DNA of 64,000 bases from Coriaria nepalensis (taxonomy: Eukaryota > Streptophyta > Magnoliopsida > Cucurbitales > Coriariaceae). This document shows, one piece after another, positions 51,258-64,000 of this stretch (position 1 is its first letter; every line of letters begins with the position of its first letter). Location of the stretch: NCBI GenBank assembly GCA_027186245.1, contig CP114486.1:6477501-6541500 (forward strand), read 5' to 3'. The notes below the pieces were generated by a model. The model did no database searches. It saw nothing but the letters and a program-made list of their open reading frames with translations, and was not told the origin of the DNA. Both the position numbers and the translations under genes were made by a program.

Positions 51258-51964
51258 TTTTTTCCAGCCCAGCCCATGCGACTGCGTTGGGATGATTTCG
51301 CCACGGGTAGAAAATTGAAATCTTAAGACACTAACTAGTATTTCTAACATTTCACTCTTTTCGTAAATCAATCACACCATTTTACTAGGATTTCAAATGG
51401 ATTTCATTGAAGCACGTGATCAATTTGTCGATTCTATTTCTTATTTTTTTGGGTTTAGAAATCAATCACCATTTTTAGATTATCTCAAGGAATTCAAGAA
51501 ACTCAGAGATGAAATTTTACGAGACACAAAGTCTTACCTAAATCTAATTCAAATCTCAAAGCAAAATTGCTTGTCTCTCTTCTTCTCTGCAACGATTACT
51601 CTTCTTCATGAATTTGGTCTAGTATAAGCAAAGAAAGAGTGAAAATATTTTTGTATAATTTTATTAATGATTATTACAGTAATTTATAAGCTTAATTATA
51701 AAAGTTAATTACAGCAACTATTATATTATTAATAAATAAACTAATGATATTTTTGTTACAATTCAATATGATAATAGGTATAGCTTTAATATGCTTTAAT
51801 ATAGTAATAACTCTACTATCTTCCCTCAAATGAAACTTTCGGATGAAGAGTGAGCTTGAATCGAAGAGTGATTAATCGAGCAGAGTGTAGGCCTTGAGAA
51901 AGGAAAACATTGACAATCAAATACTTTCATAAATGAGTAATCAGGTTTGGATTTGAAAAGTGTT
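51171..51964. other. Intergenic, simple repeats
   Basis: A (TA)n run (about 51215-51240) passes directly into a T run (51240-51263). A 76-codon plus-strand frame at 51397-51627 begins with an ATG but resembles nothing known, and I do not call it a gene. Confidence 0.5.
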
Positions 51965-54207
51965 TTAAAATGCGATTTGTTCAGTAAGAGTGGGATTGGA
52001 AAGATGATTAATTAGATAGGCAGTTGTAGCGTAAGCATCATACAAGAAAGATTTAGGAAGATTAGAGTGAAGAAGACTCAATCCCCATTTCAGTGAGATG
52101 TCGGTTTTTACATTCGGCGACCCCATTTTATTATGGAGTGTGGGGACATGAAATATGATAAGAGATGTCATGGTTAGATAAAAAAAATCCTGAAATAATC
52201 ATATTATGAGCTCAAGAGCACCATCACATTGAAAATTTTTAATAGTAGTCGAGAAATAACAACATGATTTTTAAAGTGAGTAAAACAATGTAAAACTGAT
52301 GATTTTGTGGATAATGGATAAAGCCAAGTAAACCGAGAAAAATCATCAATAAACATAATATAATAATGATACCTAACGCAAGATAAAACAAGAGCAGACC
52401 CCCATATATTATAATGTATTAAAAATAAAGGTTGCTTACTGTGAGTAACTAAAAATTTAAAAGGAAGACGATAACTTTTAGTTAACCGACAACTTTCACA
52501 AAGAATGTTAACATTGAGGAAATTTGAGGAAATGTGACGAGAAGTGGATTGGATGATTCTAAGCACAGTCGAAGATAGATGACTGAGATGAGAATGCCAT
52601 AGGGAGACTGGAGCTTGATGACCGACAAGAGCGACATGACGAGAATAAGGTGTAGTGGATAATGGATGGAGGTTGGAATTAGGTGTTGCGAGGAGGAGTA
52701 GAGTCCCGGTGTTTCGATCCTTCATAAGAAAGCTATATAAGATGAAAATTCAACAATGATTGGATTATCTTTAATTAACTGATCAATAGACAATGATGAA
52801 GATTAGGCATAACAAGAACATTCTTTAGGGTAAGGGGACTTGTATTAGTATGCAAAGTCGATGATCCAATATGAGAAATGTCAAGAGACTTACTATTTCC
52901 AATAAGTACATGGTTAGTACTATTTTAAGGCTGGACATGAAGAAGAACAGATAGAGATAGAGTTATATGAGCATAGGCACCCGAAATGGGGAGCCAATCA
53001 GTGAAAGTGGAACTGCTGGGGTAAGAAGCATAATATCCAAAATATTGGTGGGCTAATCCATTATTGTTGAAAGATAAGGGGTGAGCAGTGTAGTTTGGGT
53101 GAATCTGAGGGTAGTTATAGATTTTTCAATAATAGAGAGACCAAATTGTAAATAGTCAAAACTTGAATTAAAGTTAGGAAAATCAAACCCTCGTTGCCTG
53201 TGAGTTTGAGGAGGCAGCCGATGGATGACTTCTTGATGAGCAGCAAACGGAGGTGGCGAGGCATAGTGATTGGGAGAAAGATCGGCATTGTTAAAACTCT
53301 GAATGTAGCGATACGAACATCGAGATGCTAGATGATCGTGCCGAAAACAAATCTACACTTTTGAGTTGTTCCACCACTGTCGCCGCTGCTGGAGAAAGAG
53401 GAGCCTGGAAGCCGTCATGATGACCATTGGAAAACCCTGATGCCACGAGATCTGCCATCATGAAACGAGCCATGTCTGCCACCATTGAAGGATCCTCGTT
53501 GATTGGAGGGGAAAATTGCCGCAGCTTAAGGGCCTAAGAAAGCAGCTGCTATGGCGGCTTGAGGTGGGGGAGCAGTACGAGAGTGGGCATGTATGAGACA
53601 TTGTTCATGAACCAGCAGCTTCAATCAGAGTTGAGAAAATGTGGGGGTGATTGGGTAAGTTTTCAATGGTGATGACGAAGTGGTCAAAATCCAGATTTAG
53701 TCCGTTTAAGATATGAAGAACTATATCAGTGTCTCCTATAGGGTCATTAATGGATGCAAGTTGATCTGTTATTTGTTTGAATTTGGTAAGGTAAATCATA
53801 ATAGATAGAGAGCCTTGGGTGATATGTTGAAGTTGGCTGCGAAGTTCAGATTTTCTTGCAAGAGACTATTCATGAAATAGAGTGGCAATGGAGATCCATA
53901 AGTCGAGTGCACAAGTGTAACCAAGAACCTATTGAGCGATACTACAGGTAAGAGTTATATTGATACAACTGCAAACAAATTTGTCATTCTTTTTCCATAT
54001 TAGGTAATTTGAGTCTGAGGTGTTCTTATCTGATAATGTAGGTGGTGAAATGGTGTCGTCGATGTGGCCTTGAAGACTAGCCGTGGTGAGAATGGACTCA
54101 TTTAATCGGACTAGGTTGAATAGTTGTTTAGATCTAATTTTTCTAAAATAAAGATGATAATATTTGTGATAGGTAAATTTCCTACGATTGGTAAGAATAA
54201 GTTTCAA
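51965..54207 (-). pseudogene. Decayed Ty1/copia polyprotein
   Basis: In minus-strand order there is a gag N-terminus with SNYLIWKKN (about 53990), a UBN2-type gag region (53605-53800), a Gly/Ser-rich stretch, then the GAG-pre-integrase part with LWHSHLSHLS (52600s) and the CESCRLTKSYRLPF knuckle. Integrase core with the FIDDFSRFTWLYPL motif (52360-52310) and an integrase C-terminal part (52171-51965) complete it. Many stops and frame changes are present. Reverse transcriptase and RNase H are absent, so the element is truncated as well as broken. LTRs were not delimited. Confidence 0.8.
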
Positions 54208-56008
54208 TGGAACCTATCCATCTATATATATATATATATATATATACAATGAATGCCAAAAGAAAAAGTGCAATTTGAAAGGTTTGTGGAAAATAGAATC
54301 TGGAATTATAATTTGATCAGAAGAAGAGAAAAATTACAAAGCAATATTATGACACAATGTATGGATGGAGGTTTTCCTTTCATAGCAAAGCAAACATCAT
54401 ACAAGCAAGAAAGCCTTGTTAGGGAGATTGAGAAGGCAATTATGTACATTTGAAAAATGTGGAATTTAAATATACTTGTAGCTCAAGCAAATAGAATCTA
54501 ACCAAATAATCAAAAAACTTAGAGAAGAAATAGGGTTCTTCGCAGGTTGTGGGTTTTGAATTTTGAATCTTTTACTAGGATTCTTCACCAGTGGACTTCT
54601 CATCTTCTTCAGTGAGGGTGATGAGGGAGGGAGAATAGAGAAGAGATAAGATTAGAAGGAATGTATCGTCAATCGTGAAAGAGAGAACAAAAAACAAAAC
54701 AAAAACTGAATACTCGATCGTATTTTTGTCTAGAAAAATTTTAAAAGACATGTCAAAAATACTTGATAACAACTATAAAAGAGGAAAAAGTCTAATTTGA
54801 GAGTAGTTTAGGGGAAGTTATTTCTAAAACTTAATAATTTAGGAGATTACATTTAATATGATTAGCAGTTTAGAAGGTAAAATGTCATTTGGCCTTAAAA
54901 TTTTCTTTCAATTTTAAATTTTTTGCTTGAATAATTATAATGATTATAGATGCATCTAAGTTTTTTGCATGAATAAGATAGTGATTATGTGTGCATTTAA
55001 GTTTTTTCTTGAATAAATACTTTAATCTATGATGCTTTTGTTGCTTGAATAAGCATGCTATTTAATTAAAATTTTATGATTTTATATTTTTTTTTCTTTT
55101 TTTTTTTTTTTCTTGAACAAGTATACAATTGGAACACTTTTTTTATGTATTAAGTAGGATGATTAGCCTGCCTATTCAAAATGAATTGGGGCTCGAGAAT
55201 GGATGTAGCAAATATAAATGGTTTATTATGAGAATTGAGAAAGAATTTATTTGGCTTGAAAGCAAAGATGATATAAAAATGGATAAAACTATTAAGGTAA
55301 ATCCAAACAAGGACGATCATAATGAAGTTAGACTAGGTTATGATGTTCATATCTTATCTTATTGGGATATATGTCAGATTGTCAAAATGGTAAAAAGGTA
55401 AAAAAATTTATACAATAACTTTGACAATTATAATGATCCACTTTTGAAATTTGACCGCTACAAAGAGTGACTTTGTTGGAAAGATAAAATAATTTTTAAA
55501 ATATGAATGTGAATTTATGTGGTTTTATGAAATTGAATTGTTGAAACTATTTGATGAATCCTATTTTTATTGGTTTTAACCCATGGCATATCACAATTAT
55601 TACTCACTGAGTTTTATATTCACTCATCTTTTTATTAAAAACCTTTTCAAATTAGAGAAGGAGTATAGTCATCAATGGACTGCTAGTCGATTAGGACTTG
55701 GGTGATTTTTTTGTCTAGTGGATTGCATTTTGGTATAGTATTAGTCGCTCTACTATATATTTGGATAGAAAATGTAACATAATAAATGACAATATTAGAC
55801 ATATATAAGTTATAATTCGGCTACTACACTTAGTACGAATTCGGTTTATATAGACTGTTTGGATTATAAGTACCCTTTTATGATGAAAGGAAATAATCTT
55901 TTAGTCTAGATAAATTCCACATGTTCCAACATATGAAAGTAAGACAAATAATAGGCTTGTGAGGGCTGCGTAACCGTAGATACCTCACATATGGGTTTCT
56001 AGGTATCT
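54208..56008. other. Intergenic, possible unreadable hAT N-terminal part
   Basis: (TA)n at 54224-54246 and T runs near 55087-55111. Frames at 54253-54453 and 55129-55401 are open but unrecognised. They may be decayed parts of the hAT element that follows, but I saw no motif to show it. Confidence 0.4.
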
Positions 56009-56893
56009 TTGGTTACTATGTTAAAGCATGCTTTACCTTATAGTAATGGAATTAGTTTATTTTATCATCAGAAAGAATATAAAATTATATTATTTGATAA
56101 TGATTTGGATACTGCTATAAAATTTACTAAATTTTTAAAAGTTTTTAATAACTCTATTGTGCTTCTTTCTAGTTTTTATTATCCTACTTCACCATTGGTT
56201 CTTTCAGAATTTCTTAAAATGACTTCGATTTTTGACCAGTATGTTTATGATGTTCTTTTTGGATTTATTGTAATTCAAATAAAGGAAAAAATTTTAAAAT
56301 ATTGGTATGATATTCCACTCTTGTATTCTTTAGGAGTCATTTTAGATCTTAGGATTAAGTTTGAAAGTTATAAAGCAATTCTTATTTTTATTGGTGATAA
56401 CTTAAATTTTGATTATACTTCTCAAATTGCTATATGCTTCTGATAAGTTATATCAAGTTTTTAATGTTTATGAAACCAAGTACAATAACTTACAGCCTCA
56501 ATGACGAAAGAAAAAACAAACAGAAGATATATTGTTATGGGAAGTACTCTCAAAGCGAAAAAGTTCATCAAGTTCATGTTCTAGGCAAGATGGTCCAACT
56601 TTGGAATTGGTGACGCCTTCGAACATGACTAGTAGGTCTAGTAGTACAGAATACAACGAGCTTTTAAAATATCTTGGAGGTGATTGTGATGAAGAAGTGG
56701 ACTTTAATATTTGGGAACGGTGGAAGTTAACTCATTTCGGCTTCCAATATTAGCTAGATTGGCACATGACGTCCTAACTATTCCAATTTCAACAGTTTTT
56801 TTAGAAGCGACTTTTAGCATAGGTGGGCGAATTATTATTGATCGAAAAACATCATTAAAACCAGAGATTGTGGAATTATTATTGTGCCTATGA
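56009..56893 (+). pseudogene. hAT transposase relic, RNase H-fold region and dimerisation domain
   Basis: The first segment (56009-56443) reads like the hAT RNase H-fold domain (DUF4413), with FYYPTSPLVLSEFLK and IKEKILKYWYDIPLLYSLG then ILDLRIKFE. After a stop, a serine-rich linker (56532-56690) leads to a frame change at about 56720. The C-terminal hAT dimerisation domain follows (56720-56893), with PILARLAHDVLTIPIST, EATFSIGGRIIIDRK and LKPEIVELLLCL. The N-terminal BED finger and first catalytic aspartate were not found. Inactive. Confidence 0.8.
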
Positions 56894-57430
56894 GATTTGA
56901 GAATGCTCCCTTAAAAAAGATCAATATCGCATGGAAAGTGAAGACTTAGTCTGAGCTTTTGATTCTTTATATCTCAAATATGGAAATTCTAGTTTTAGTT
57001 AGGAAGGAGTAGGAGTAGAAGATAGTTCTGAAATTTAGAGAATTTGATTTATAATTGTAAATTTGTGATTATTTTTATTTTTCATTTTTAGATCTGGTAT
57101 CATAGGTTGATAACTAATTTTTCCCCTACCGTGGCTGGAAGAGAATTTTTTCACTAGAATTTTGTACATTGAAACCTTTTGATTAATGCAAGATTTTTTT
57201 TGGCCAAAAAAAATACTTTTTACAGTTTGTTTATAATTTTAATTATTAATAGTGTATGAACTATTTTCTCGCATGCTAATCTTTTTGAGACTCGAGGTGT
57301 CCAAACTCCAAACCCTCTTGTTTCTCCCGGGTCCCCTCTCTGGTTCTACATCCTCATTCTCCATCTAATATAATATAAATAAGAAAACATATAAACATTA
57401 GAACATAATAAAAATATATAATAGTTATCG

Positions 57431-57631
57431 ACCTTTCGGCAGGGCATGGCACGGACCCACGGGCCGGCACAGCACGTTTATGACTCGTTACTGTGTCTGT
57501 ATCGTGCCATGCCTTTATTTTTAGGCACGGGCACAGATATGGTACAATCAAATCTATGTCGTGCTGTGCCCGGCACATTCTGCATCACGCCAAAACCGTG
57601 CCGTGCCAGAATGAATTGCCACCTCTACCTA
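57431..57631. mobile_element. GC-rich hAT-type terminal fold-back or MITE
   Basis: This 200-bp segment is far more GC-rich than its surroundings and is an imperfect palindrome. GGCACGG and GCCGGCACAGCACG on the left (57448-57477) recur inverted as CGTGCTGTGCCCGGCAC on the right (57558-57574) and CCGTGCCGTGCC (57596-57607). The right edge reads, on the minus strand, TAGAGGTGGCAATTC, the form of many plant hAT ends. It may be the 3' end of the hAT element at 56 kb or a separate MITE. Confidence 0.55.
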
Positions 57632-58548
57632 ATATCCTCTAATATCCCCCGTATAATATCGACGTCATCTCTAATACCTCCCTCCCCTAATGGTTGCGGT
57701 TTTGCTTAGGCTGCAGTCCTGATTTTGCACCTTGGGAGAAAATTCTGATCCTACATCTCTCCAGTAAGGCAGGGTTATTTAGTCTATTGGTGTTTTGACA
57801 GATCATTTCCCTTCTAAAGAAATTTGGGCTCTATTTTCACTCTCCTGATTCTCTTGGTTCACATAGGGGGGGGAAAGGTGCAAGTGTGAGTACTTATTGG
57901 CCATATACGACTTCAAATCTGTGCCCATATCTATCCTTGGGTTGGGCCTATAATAAAAATAAATCTTTTGTGACTGATTTGCTTTTTATATGACGAGATC
58001 CATTCTCTGTAGCCTTCTCCGCAGCTTTCTTTGTTACTCAGTTTCAACTTTGCCCCTGAGGCTAATTTTCAGTAATATGGAAAGATTGGGAGTTGGAGGA
58101 TTACAGTTTATAATCATTCAGGGCATCACCTCCTTTTGAAACTGAAGGCCATAATAAAATTGATCTAAGTTGCTCGTTTCTTGCTTTGGGTCAATGAATC
58201 TCACCACTGATATTTTGGGTTTAATTTATGCATGTCTGGCTCATCTAAAGGAAACCTCCTCTGTAACCATTTCAATTCCTCTATTTATGCTAATGTATCT
58301 CTTCGGTTTCATCGTAGTAACGATGGTAATAATGATGATGCAAACAAACAGTCTGTATTATTTATGTTCTCAAAGACTCTGTAGTTGGGTCTTTCCAACT
58401 TTGCTATAAAAATGCAGTTACTTTAAATAAAAAATAATTTCCCCAATTATTAAAAAAAAAAAAAAGAGAGAATAATAAAGTGGGCCAGACCCTTACTTCA
58501 TTTGCATGTAATTTTACCCAGATTGAAACTAACATTTATTATTCCGAA
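57632..58548. other. 3' flank of NAD+ synthetase, no other gene
   Basis: Nothing coding was recognised. The minus-strand NAD+ synthetase gene should have its 3'-UTR in the right part of this interval. An A run lies at about 58450-58463. Confidence 0.5.
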
Positions 58549-61500
58549 CTATAATCCAACATTTGGGTTGCCAGAGCCGGCAGCAGCTACTCCCATTCCA
58601 CCAGAAGTAGCTTCCAACTTCTCATCCTCACTTGATTCTCTAATGACTACCTTGTCTCCATTCACATTACGAACAAGTTCATCAATCTTTCGGAATTGAT
58701 ATGGCCATCTTGCATTGTACAGAAACTGGCGTAGATCAAACCTATTATCTTCTGGAGAATAACTCTGCATGAAAAAAGTTTGATAGAGGTTAAGATTTAA
58801 TTGGCAAGACTAAATAAATTGCAACCTACAATACATTTCTAATCTGTTTTAGCGTTTTCAGTTTTACACATACTGATTCAAAAGTATCTAGTGTACTAAA
58901 TCAAGAACACATTGGGCATTCAAAGTTAAAATTAAATTTTATGGTACCTCAGCATGATAAGAAGGTGTCAACACAGTCATCTTGTGTCGGTTTATGGAGT
59001 AGTACTTGAAGAAGTGTTTAACTTTCTCAGCCACCTCAGATGGAGTTAATTTGCTACCCCACCTGTAGCAAAGATTCTGTAATAAGAAAGAACAGCAACA
59101 ATTAACAAAGTTTTCAACCTATAAGCACATAGCGTTTTAATCCAATAACAAGTTTTTTTCGATAGGATTTTGCAAGTAATGCAAGTTTAACACCCCCCCC
59201 CCCCCCTACTAGGCTACAATCAATTATTTTTTGTTCTCACAGAGTCACATATGCTCTCCCTCTGAAAGTAGAGGGACAAGTTTTATGAAGTCGATTGAAC
59301 ATAGAAATGTATTGCATACCTTAAACATGGATACAGGACCGCAACGGAAAATTTTTCGCATCCTTCCGTAGACTGATAGTTCCTCATATGTCATTCCCAT
59401 ATCAACTTCATCTAGCTATTAACAAACAGCATTTAGTAGTGGAATCAATTTCTCACCCAAAATGTCAATATATACTACTATGGGTTAATATAAGATCTTT
59501 AGAGAGGATTTTGCACAGTTAGTTCTTGGAGTGAAAATTGGCGGAATTTGCAAATATGGAAAGCATACAGCTTGATAAAAGTGAAACAATGAAGAGAATA
59601 TTGAAATTCTTAGGGATATTTTTTAGCACATCAGGTTTAATCCATAGAGTACCTAAGAGGTTCTTAGTGAAAAAGGCCGATTTTGGAGACAGTAGGGTAA
59701 TACAGTATTAGGGAGACTAATAATCTTGAGGAAATTTCCAGTTTTGTTAGCAGAATATTGAAATGTCAGTGAAGGTAGGGTTGAGCAGAAATACTGCTCT
59801 GACCGAAACAGCTCCAAGACCATCCCCTTCGGTCAATGTTCGGTCGGGGTTCCCACCCCCCACTCCCCACCCCCACACCACCACCACCACCAAAAATAAA
59901 ATTTTGGTCGGGGTTGGGCCCCAACCGAAACACTGTTTTAAATGTTTTTTTTTTTTTAAATATTAATCATGATTCATGCTAGTATGTTGCTAATGAACAT
60001 GTACTTAAGTGGCTCTAAATCTAAAAGATATATAAATATATACCATAATTGCAAACTATATACTAGCAAGCATATGGTACTATAGAAATTTTATCATTTT
60101 GGTCAAGGAATCAACAATATACTAGAAAGCTAAGTCACTGACAATTTCATTTTCATGTATACATATATGATCATCTAATGAACTTATATGTGTGTGTAAA
60201 TGTATATATATATATATTAGTTTACAAGTGTAGTGATCTCTAACAATATAAATAGAGTACATGTATACTAACTAAGTGAAATGTTTCCTGAAGGAAAGGA
60301 TGCTTTAAAACCTAAATCTGATATTACAACTACTAATTAAGAATGAATTATAGTTAGAAATTATATAGTGAAACATTTGTTTATTATTTTTATTTATCAT
60401 TTCTCCTAATTGTTACTGCTGATTACATGAGTACATAGATAAGCTAGGATGGGTCATTAAAAGAGAGAGAGAGAGATTGGTGCCCTGCCACCACCCTGCC
60501 CCCACCTCACCCCCACACCGCCACCGTGTTGGAGCGGTGGTTGTCGGGGCTATTCCCCAGTCGGACGGGGACCAACTATGGGAAATGATGGTCAGGCAGT
60601 GGCCCCCTGACACAACCGACCACCCCAACCTCTTGCTCATGCCTAAATGAAGGAAAGTTTTTATACAGCGGCAGTAAGCAGGTGAGGTGAGATAAAAATA
60701 CCTGGCTGTGATTGGAACGTATTGGCTCCAACTCAGCTGTAGGTGGGGCAGCTTCAATATCTGCCAAGGATGAGAAGCCAAGATGATTTGAAGCCCATCG
60801 TAGAAATGACCGAAGATCCTGTTTGCTAATACTTCCAATTGGATTTATATCTGCTGAGCTGCAATCATACTGAGTGAAGGTATAAAATATGAGATATTCT
60901 TATAAAGGATCCAGAACACATCAAGATATAGGAGATTCTAAAGGTCCTGTGAAAAAAAGGCAAAAAATATAAGAGATATGAATAGGGAAAAAAGAAAAAA
61001 GATATAATATGCAAAAACCCAAAAGCTAAGATATATTTATATGGTACCTTTGTTAAGTAACCACGCAATCCTTCATCTACATTGGAACTACCCAGAACAA
61101 GATAAAACCCTGGTTTGTTATGAACCCAAGGTAGCAGTGATGCTAACATGAAAGCCAGAACCATCCTTATTCGAGCTTGAATATTCTGCAGACCCAAGTT
61201 CTCAGGGTTAGATCCCCCATCTACCTGCAAAGCATGAGACGAAGAAGGTCATATCACAATCATTTGCAATCATGATAAAATCCTCATCGCTCAATCACCA
61301 TGTGAAAATACAAGAATGTAGTGTTACTCCCACTAACACCATAAAATCATGGACGAAATGGGAAGAAAGTTTGTCTATTTTATACCATTTCCCCATCTAG
61401 CAAGTACCAAAATATTTTTGCCTCTTACCTTATAGCGTGGCCGTTTACCCGTGAGTGTTTGAAACAAAGAAAGAAGTGCTGAAACAATCCCATCAATGCT

Positions 61501-63769
61501 AACGTCAAGGTGCCATGAACCAATTTCTTCTGCGAGCACCTTGGCCCTCGATCTTGTAGCTTCAGAACTGCAAGAAGCAAATATTGTTATAGTTTCCAAG
61601 TCTAAAAACACGTCTTCAAAGCAGATGGCTATAAACTCACCAAAAAGAACTTTGCTTAAAAGTCATATTCTATTAGAAAAACTTATTCATGCTGCAATAA
61701 TTTTGTCTGACCTATCTGGTGTCTATAATTGAAAAATTATGAACTCTCATCAAAACATATGGTTAGAGATACAAAGGTTCAATTAATTCTGATTGGCTGA
61801 CCAAAATTATACCTTGGTTCAGAGAGAAGGAAAAAAATAAATAAATAAATACTTCTAAGGTATAATGAACCAAAAGATTCACAAGAAACTTTATAGTCAG
61901 GAAAAATTGCAAAAAATGATGATTAGAAAAGTTAAGAAATGTCTATTATCTTCAATGCATGTCCTAAATCTTGCAAGAATAAGTGAGCACCATTTGACCA
62001 GACGGGCTAGCTTGATTGGTAGTGCCTCGCACTAGGTTGTCAATAGGCCCCATGTTTGATTTACAAGTGGAGAGTAAGAGAACATGCTATTATCCTTGGT
62101 AAAAAATAAAATGAGCACCATTTAATTCACTGAAATATACTATCAGCAAAAGAAAAAGGTCCGACATATTATTAGCATTATGATTGTTTGCAGAAAAAAG
62201 AATGTTTCTAGGATGCAATCACAACAAAGTAAGCAAGAGAAGAAAAACATTTCTAGTTTCATATATGATACCTACCTATTTTCAGATCCCATGAAAACTG
62301 TATAAAAAACTCGTTTTGCAAACTCTCGGCTATCTGTAGGGAACTCTCCATTAGCATAATTTCCAATTCGTATAGCATCAGCTTTGACTTGTTCATCACC
62401 ATTCTCGATTTCTGCATTTACAATCACAACAACTAATAAATATTAAAAAGGGTAGAAAATGAAGAACCTCACATAATTAGAGAGGAGATAAAATTTATTC
62501 CTACATCTTAACATTGGAGAGAGCTACTAACAAACTTGGTACTCACATCAGTTGGAAGAGAAAAAATTATCATTTCATGCTAGCAACTGAACGACAGAGA
62601 AGTAAGTTTCCAATCAAAGTGCCCACACCATTTCTGTTTCCATAAAGTGGGCTAGATTTCCCATCCACTTTCACTTTCATACAGTATAGAAGTGGATAAA
62701 TTCAGATCATCAATCACACTTGAATCAAATAAGAGTGGTCCCTTTATTTTCATGCACTTCATTCATGATTGTTTGTATTCAAAACTTTCATCCACTTTTA
62801 CTTTCACTTTCACTTTCACATACTTCTCTCACAATTTTACCACTGGGTTAATGAAATTAAAAACTTTAAGAAGTTAGTGTGTTATGCTATAACAAACCTT
62901 TTATGACAAGTTGACACATGCAGCCGACTATAGCTGCCACAGAGGAGCTATCAGCTCCTCCCGAAAGAGGAAGCAAAAATCCAGAAGCTCCACTCCGTCT
63001 CAAATAATCCCATAACCAGCAGCCAGGTCCAAAGGCTATTTCCTCCTCAGGACAGTGATATTTAATCTAGGAATCAATAAATCATGTTGTATTAGCATAG
63101 ATTAGTCTTTTTAATTTTTAGCGTGAAAAAGAATCGTAGCAAAGCAATTTCACAATAGCTAAAAAGAAACCTGCAAAATGCTCCATTACTTGACTTTAAT
63201 AAAGTTCTATTGACAAAGCTTTTCTAGGAACAAACCTCGAGTGGTCTAGATGGGCAAATTTTCAGGTTAAAAGATTGACAGAGACAGGATCGTGCTGCCA
63301 CTGATGGAACTGTGGTTTTGTAGCTTGCTTGCTCTTGAAAGCTACTAATGGATCCTCTGAGACTAGCAACCTGGCATTAAGAAAACCAGTTAAGAACAAA
63401 AAATCAAACAAACCTTAATTAATGTGTACTAGTCAAACCAGGTCAACTGAAAAATGCACACTATGATAGAATTGTCGCATTATTTGTTGTTTTAGAGATA
63501 ATTCTGTTATTCATAACATACTCCATCAGTCATAAATGCTTTTAATTCTTTCCTTGAAGATAACAGCAGTTTTTTTTTTTCTAATTTTTTTTAATGATAA
63601 CAACATATGCCTTCATAAAGGAAATGCATCTTAAATATTATACATGAAGATTGCAAAATACATACCATATCCAGGTCTACTTGTGCAACAACAACCTCAA
63701 TATCCTTCAAAGAAAATTGTGAACCTTGAGCTACCAAATCTCCATTTACAACAACAGAGGCACATCCAT
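58549..63769 (-). CDS. Glutamine-dependent NAD+ synthetase, C-terminal part (gene continues past window)
   Basis: Ten exons are visible: 63769-63666, 63370-63236, 63066-62898, 62411-62276, 61567-61429, 61224-61048, 60869-60702, 59415-59320, 59076-58948 and 58764-58549. They give about 489 residues that join in frame; upstream exons lie beyond 64000. The enzyme makes NAD+ from nicotinic acid adenine dinucleotide, ATP and glutamine. The first exons are the end of the nitrilase-like glutaminase domain ([19 protein letters not shown]). The synthetase domain follows, with the ATP-pyrophosphatase loop SGGADSSS in exon 63066-62898 and [26 protein letters not shown] and PPTAELEP further on. The C-terminus reads [15 protein letters not shown]. 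No lesion was seen. Introns hold a SINE and GC-rich repeat insertions. Confidence 0.95.
59193..59206 (+). repeat. 14-nt poly-C run in an NAD+ synthetase intron
   Basis: Fourteen consecutive C in the intron between 59320 and 59076. Confidence 0.9.
59777..59940. mobile_element. Possible hAT-type end in an NAD+ synthetase intron
   Basis: TAGGGTTGAGCAGAAATACT at 59777 has the form of a plant hAT terminus, and CGGTCGGGGTT-type words follow (59839-59850 and 59908-59917). The matching opposite end was not found, so this is tentative. Confidence 0.3.
60478..60640. repeat. GC-rich intronic insert-like segment
   Basis: CCACC, CCCCAC and CGGTGG words are dense here within an otherwise AT-rich intron, just after a (GA)n stretch at 60461-60475. 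The base composition suggests inserted DNA, but no ends were identified. Confidence 0.4.
61996..62111 (+). mobile_element. tRNA-derived SINE with perfect 12-bp target-site duplication
   Basis: TGAGCACCATTT occurs exactly at 61984-61995 and 62112-62123, flanking a 116-bp insert. Inside are an A-box-like TAGCTTGATTGG (62008-62019) and, 33 bases on, a B-box-like TGTTTGATTT (62053-62062). The insert ends in an A-rich tail. This is the structure of a plant SINE. It lies in the intron between the exons ending at 62276 and starting at 61567, antisense to the gene. Confidence 0.8.
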
Positions 63770-64000
63770 CTGGATATAAAAAGACCAACCGAAATTTTAA
63801 ACTACTTTTCTTGTTAAGAAATAAAATATATTACATAAACACAAGCAAATGTGGGTATTTATACACAGGCTTACAGTCAATCTATAAGCAGCCAAACTTG
63901 AAATATACAAGCACAAATGGAACAAGCAGGAAGTTACATCCATGAAACAAAGATTTTGCCACATGCTTCCTTCATATTTAAATGCCAAAGGCATTCACAA

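Noticed and set aside
51397..51627. 76-codon plus-strand frame as a gene
   Set aside because: It has a start codon and a coding-like beginning, but no recognisable family, no neighbouring exons, and it lies among simple repeats and retroelement debris.

Overview
The window is nuclear DNA of a eudicot plant. It is AT-rich, and its genes carry many short GT-AG introns. All recognisable proteins are plant types: a xyloglucan endotransglucosylase, a ROP-binding CRIB protein, a COBRA-like protein, a plant-type tryptophan synthase beta and a PCFS4-type Pcf11 homologue. The spaces between genes are filled with decayed LTR retrotransposons, hAT and Mutator-like elements and SINEs. Nothing seen here fixes the species.

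Layout: 1-1735 is a decayed Ty3/gypsy element, abutting a broken polyubiquitin copy that kept its leader intron (about 1750-2627). An XTH8-like gene lies on the minus strand (2823-4304). A 3.5-kb element with long inverted arms (5177-8648) follows. About 5 kb without a confident gene then leads to an intact 12-exon cytosolic tryptophanyl-tRNA synthetase (14090-18425, plus). A RNase H-like relic (19379-19774) and nested copia/gypsy relics (22093-24345) precede a four-exon RIC gene (26192-27804, plus) and a broken COBRA-like gene (28483-30639, plus). From 30.6 to 40 kb there are repeats only, including duplicated noncoding blocks, a DUF1985-type relic and a 97-nt pure-purine tract.

The right part holds a divergent tryptophan synthase beta-like gene (40496-43404, plus), a PCFS4-like 3'-end processing factor (44259-50462, minus), a decayed copia element (51965-54207, minus), a hAT transposase relic (56009-56893, plus), a GC-rich hAT-type fold-back (57431-57631), and the C-terminal half of NAD+ synthetase (58549-63769, minus), which continues beyond the window end.

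The genes look like unrelated neighbours and not a functional cluster. The most interesting locus is the tryptophan synthase beta-like gene. Its reading frame and splice sites are intact and the PLP lysine is present, but the glutamate that serves as catalytic acid in the family is an alanine, and the PLP-phosphate loop and the substrate loop are altered. This suggests a paralogue with changed chemistry. Exon borders were read by eye from splice dinucleotides and frame continuity; no alignment or search was run.
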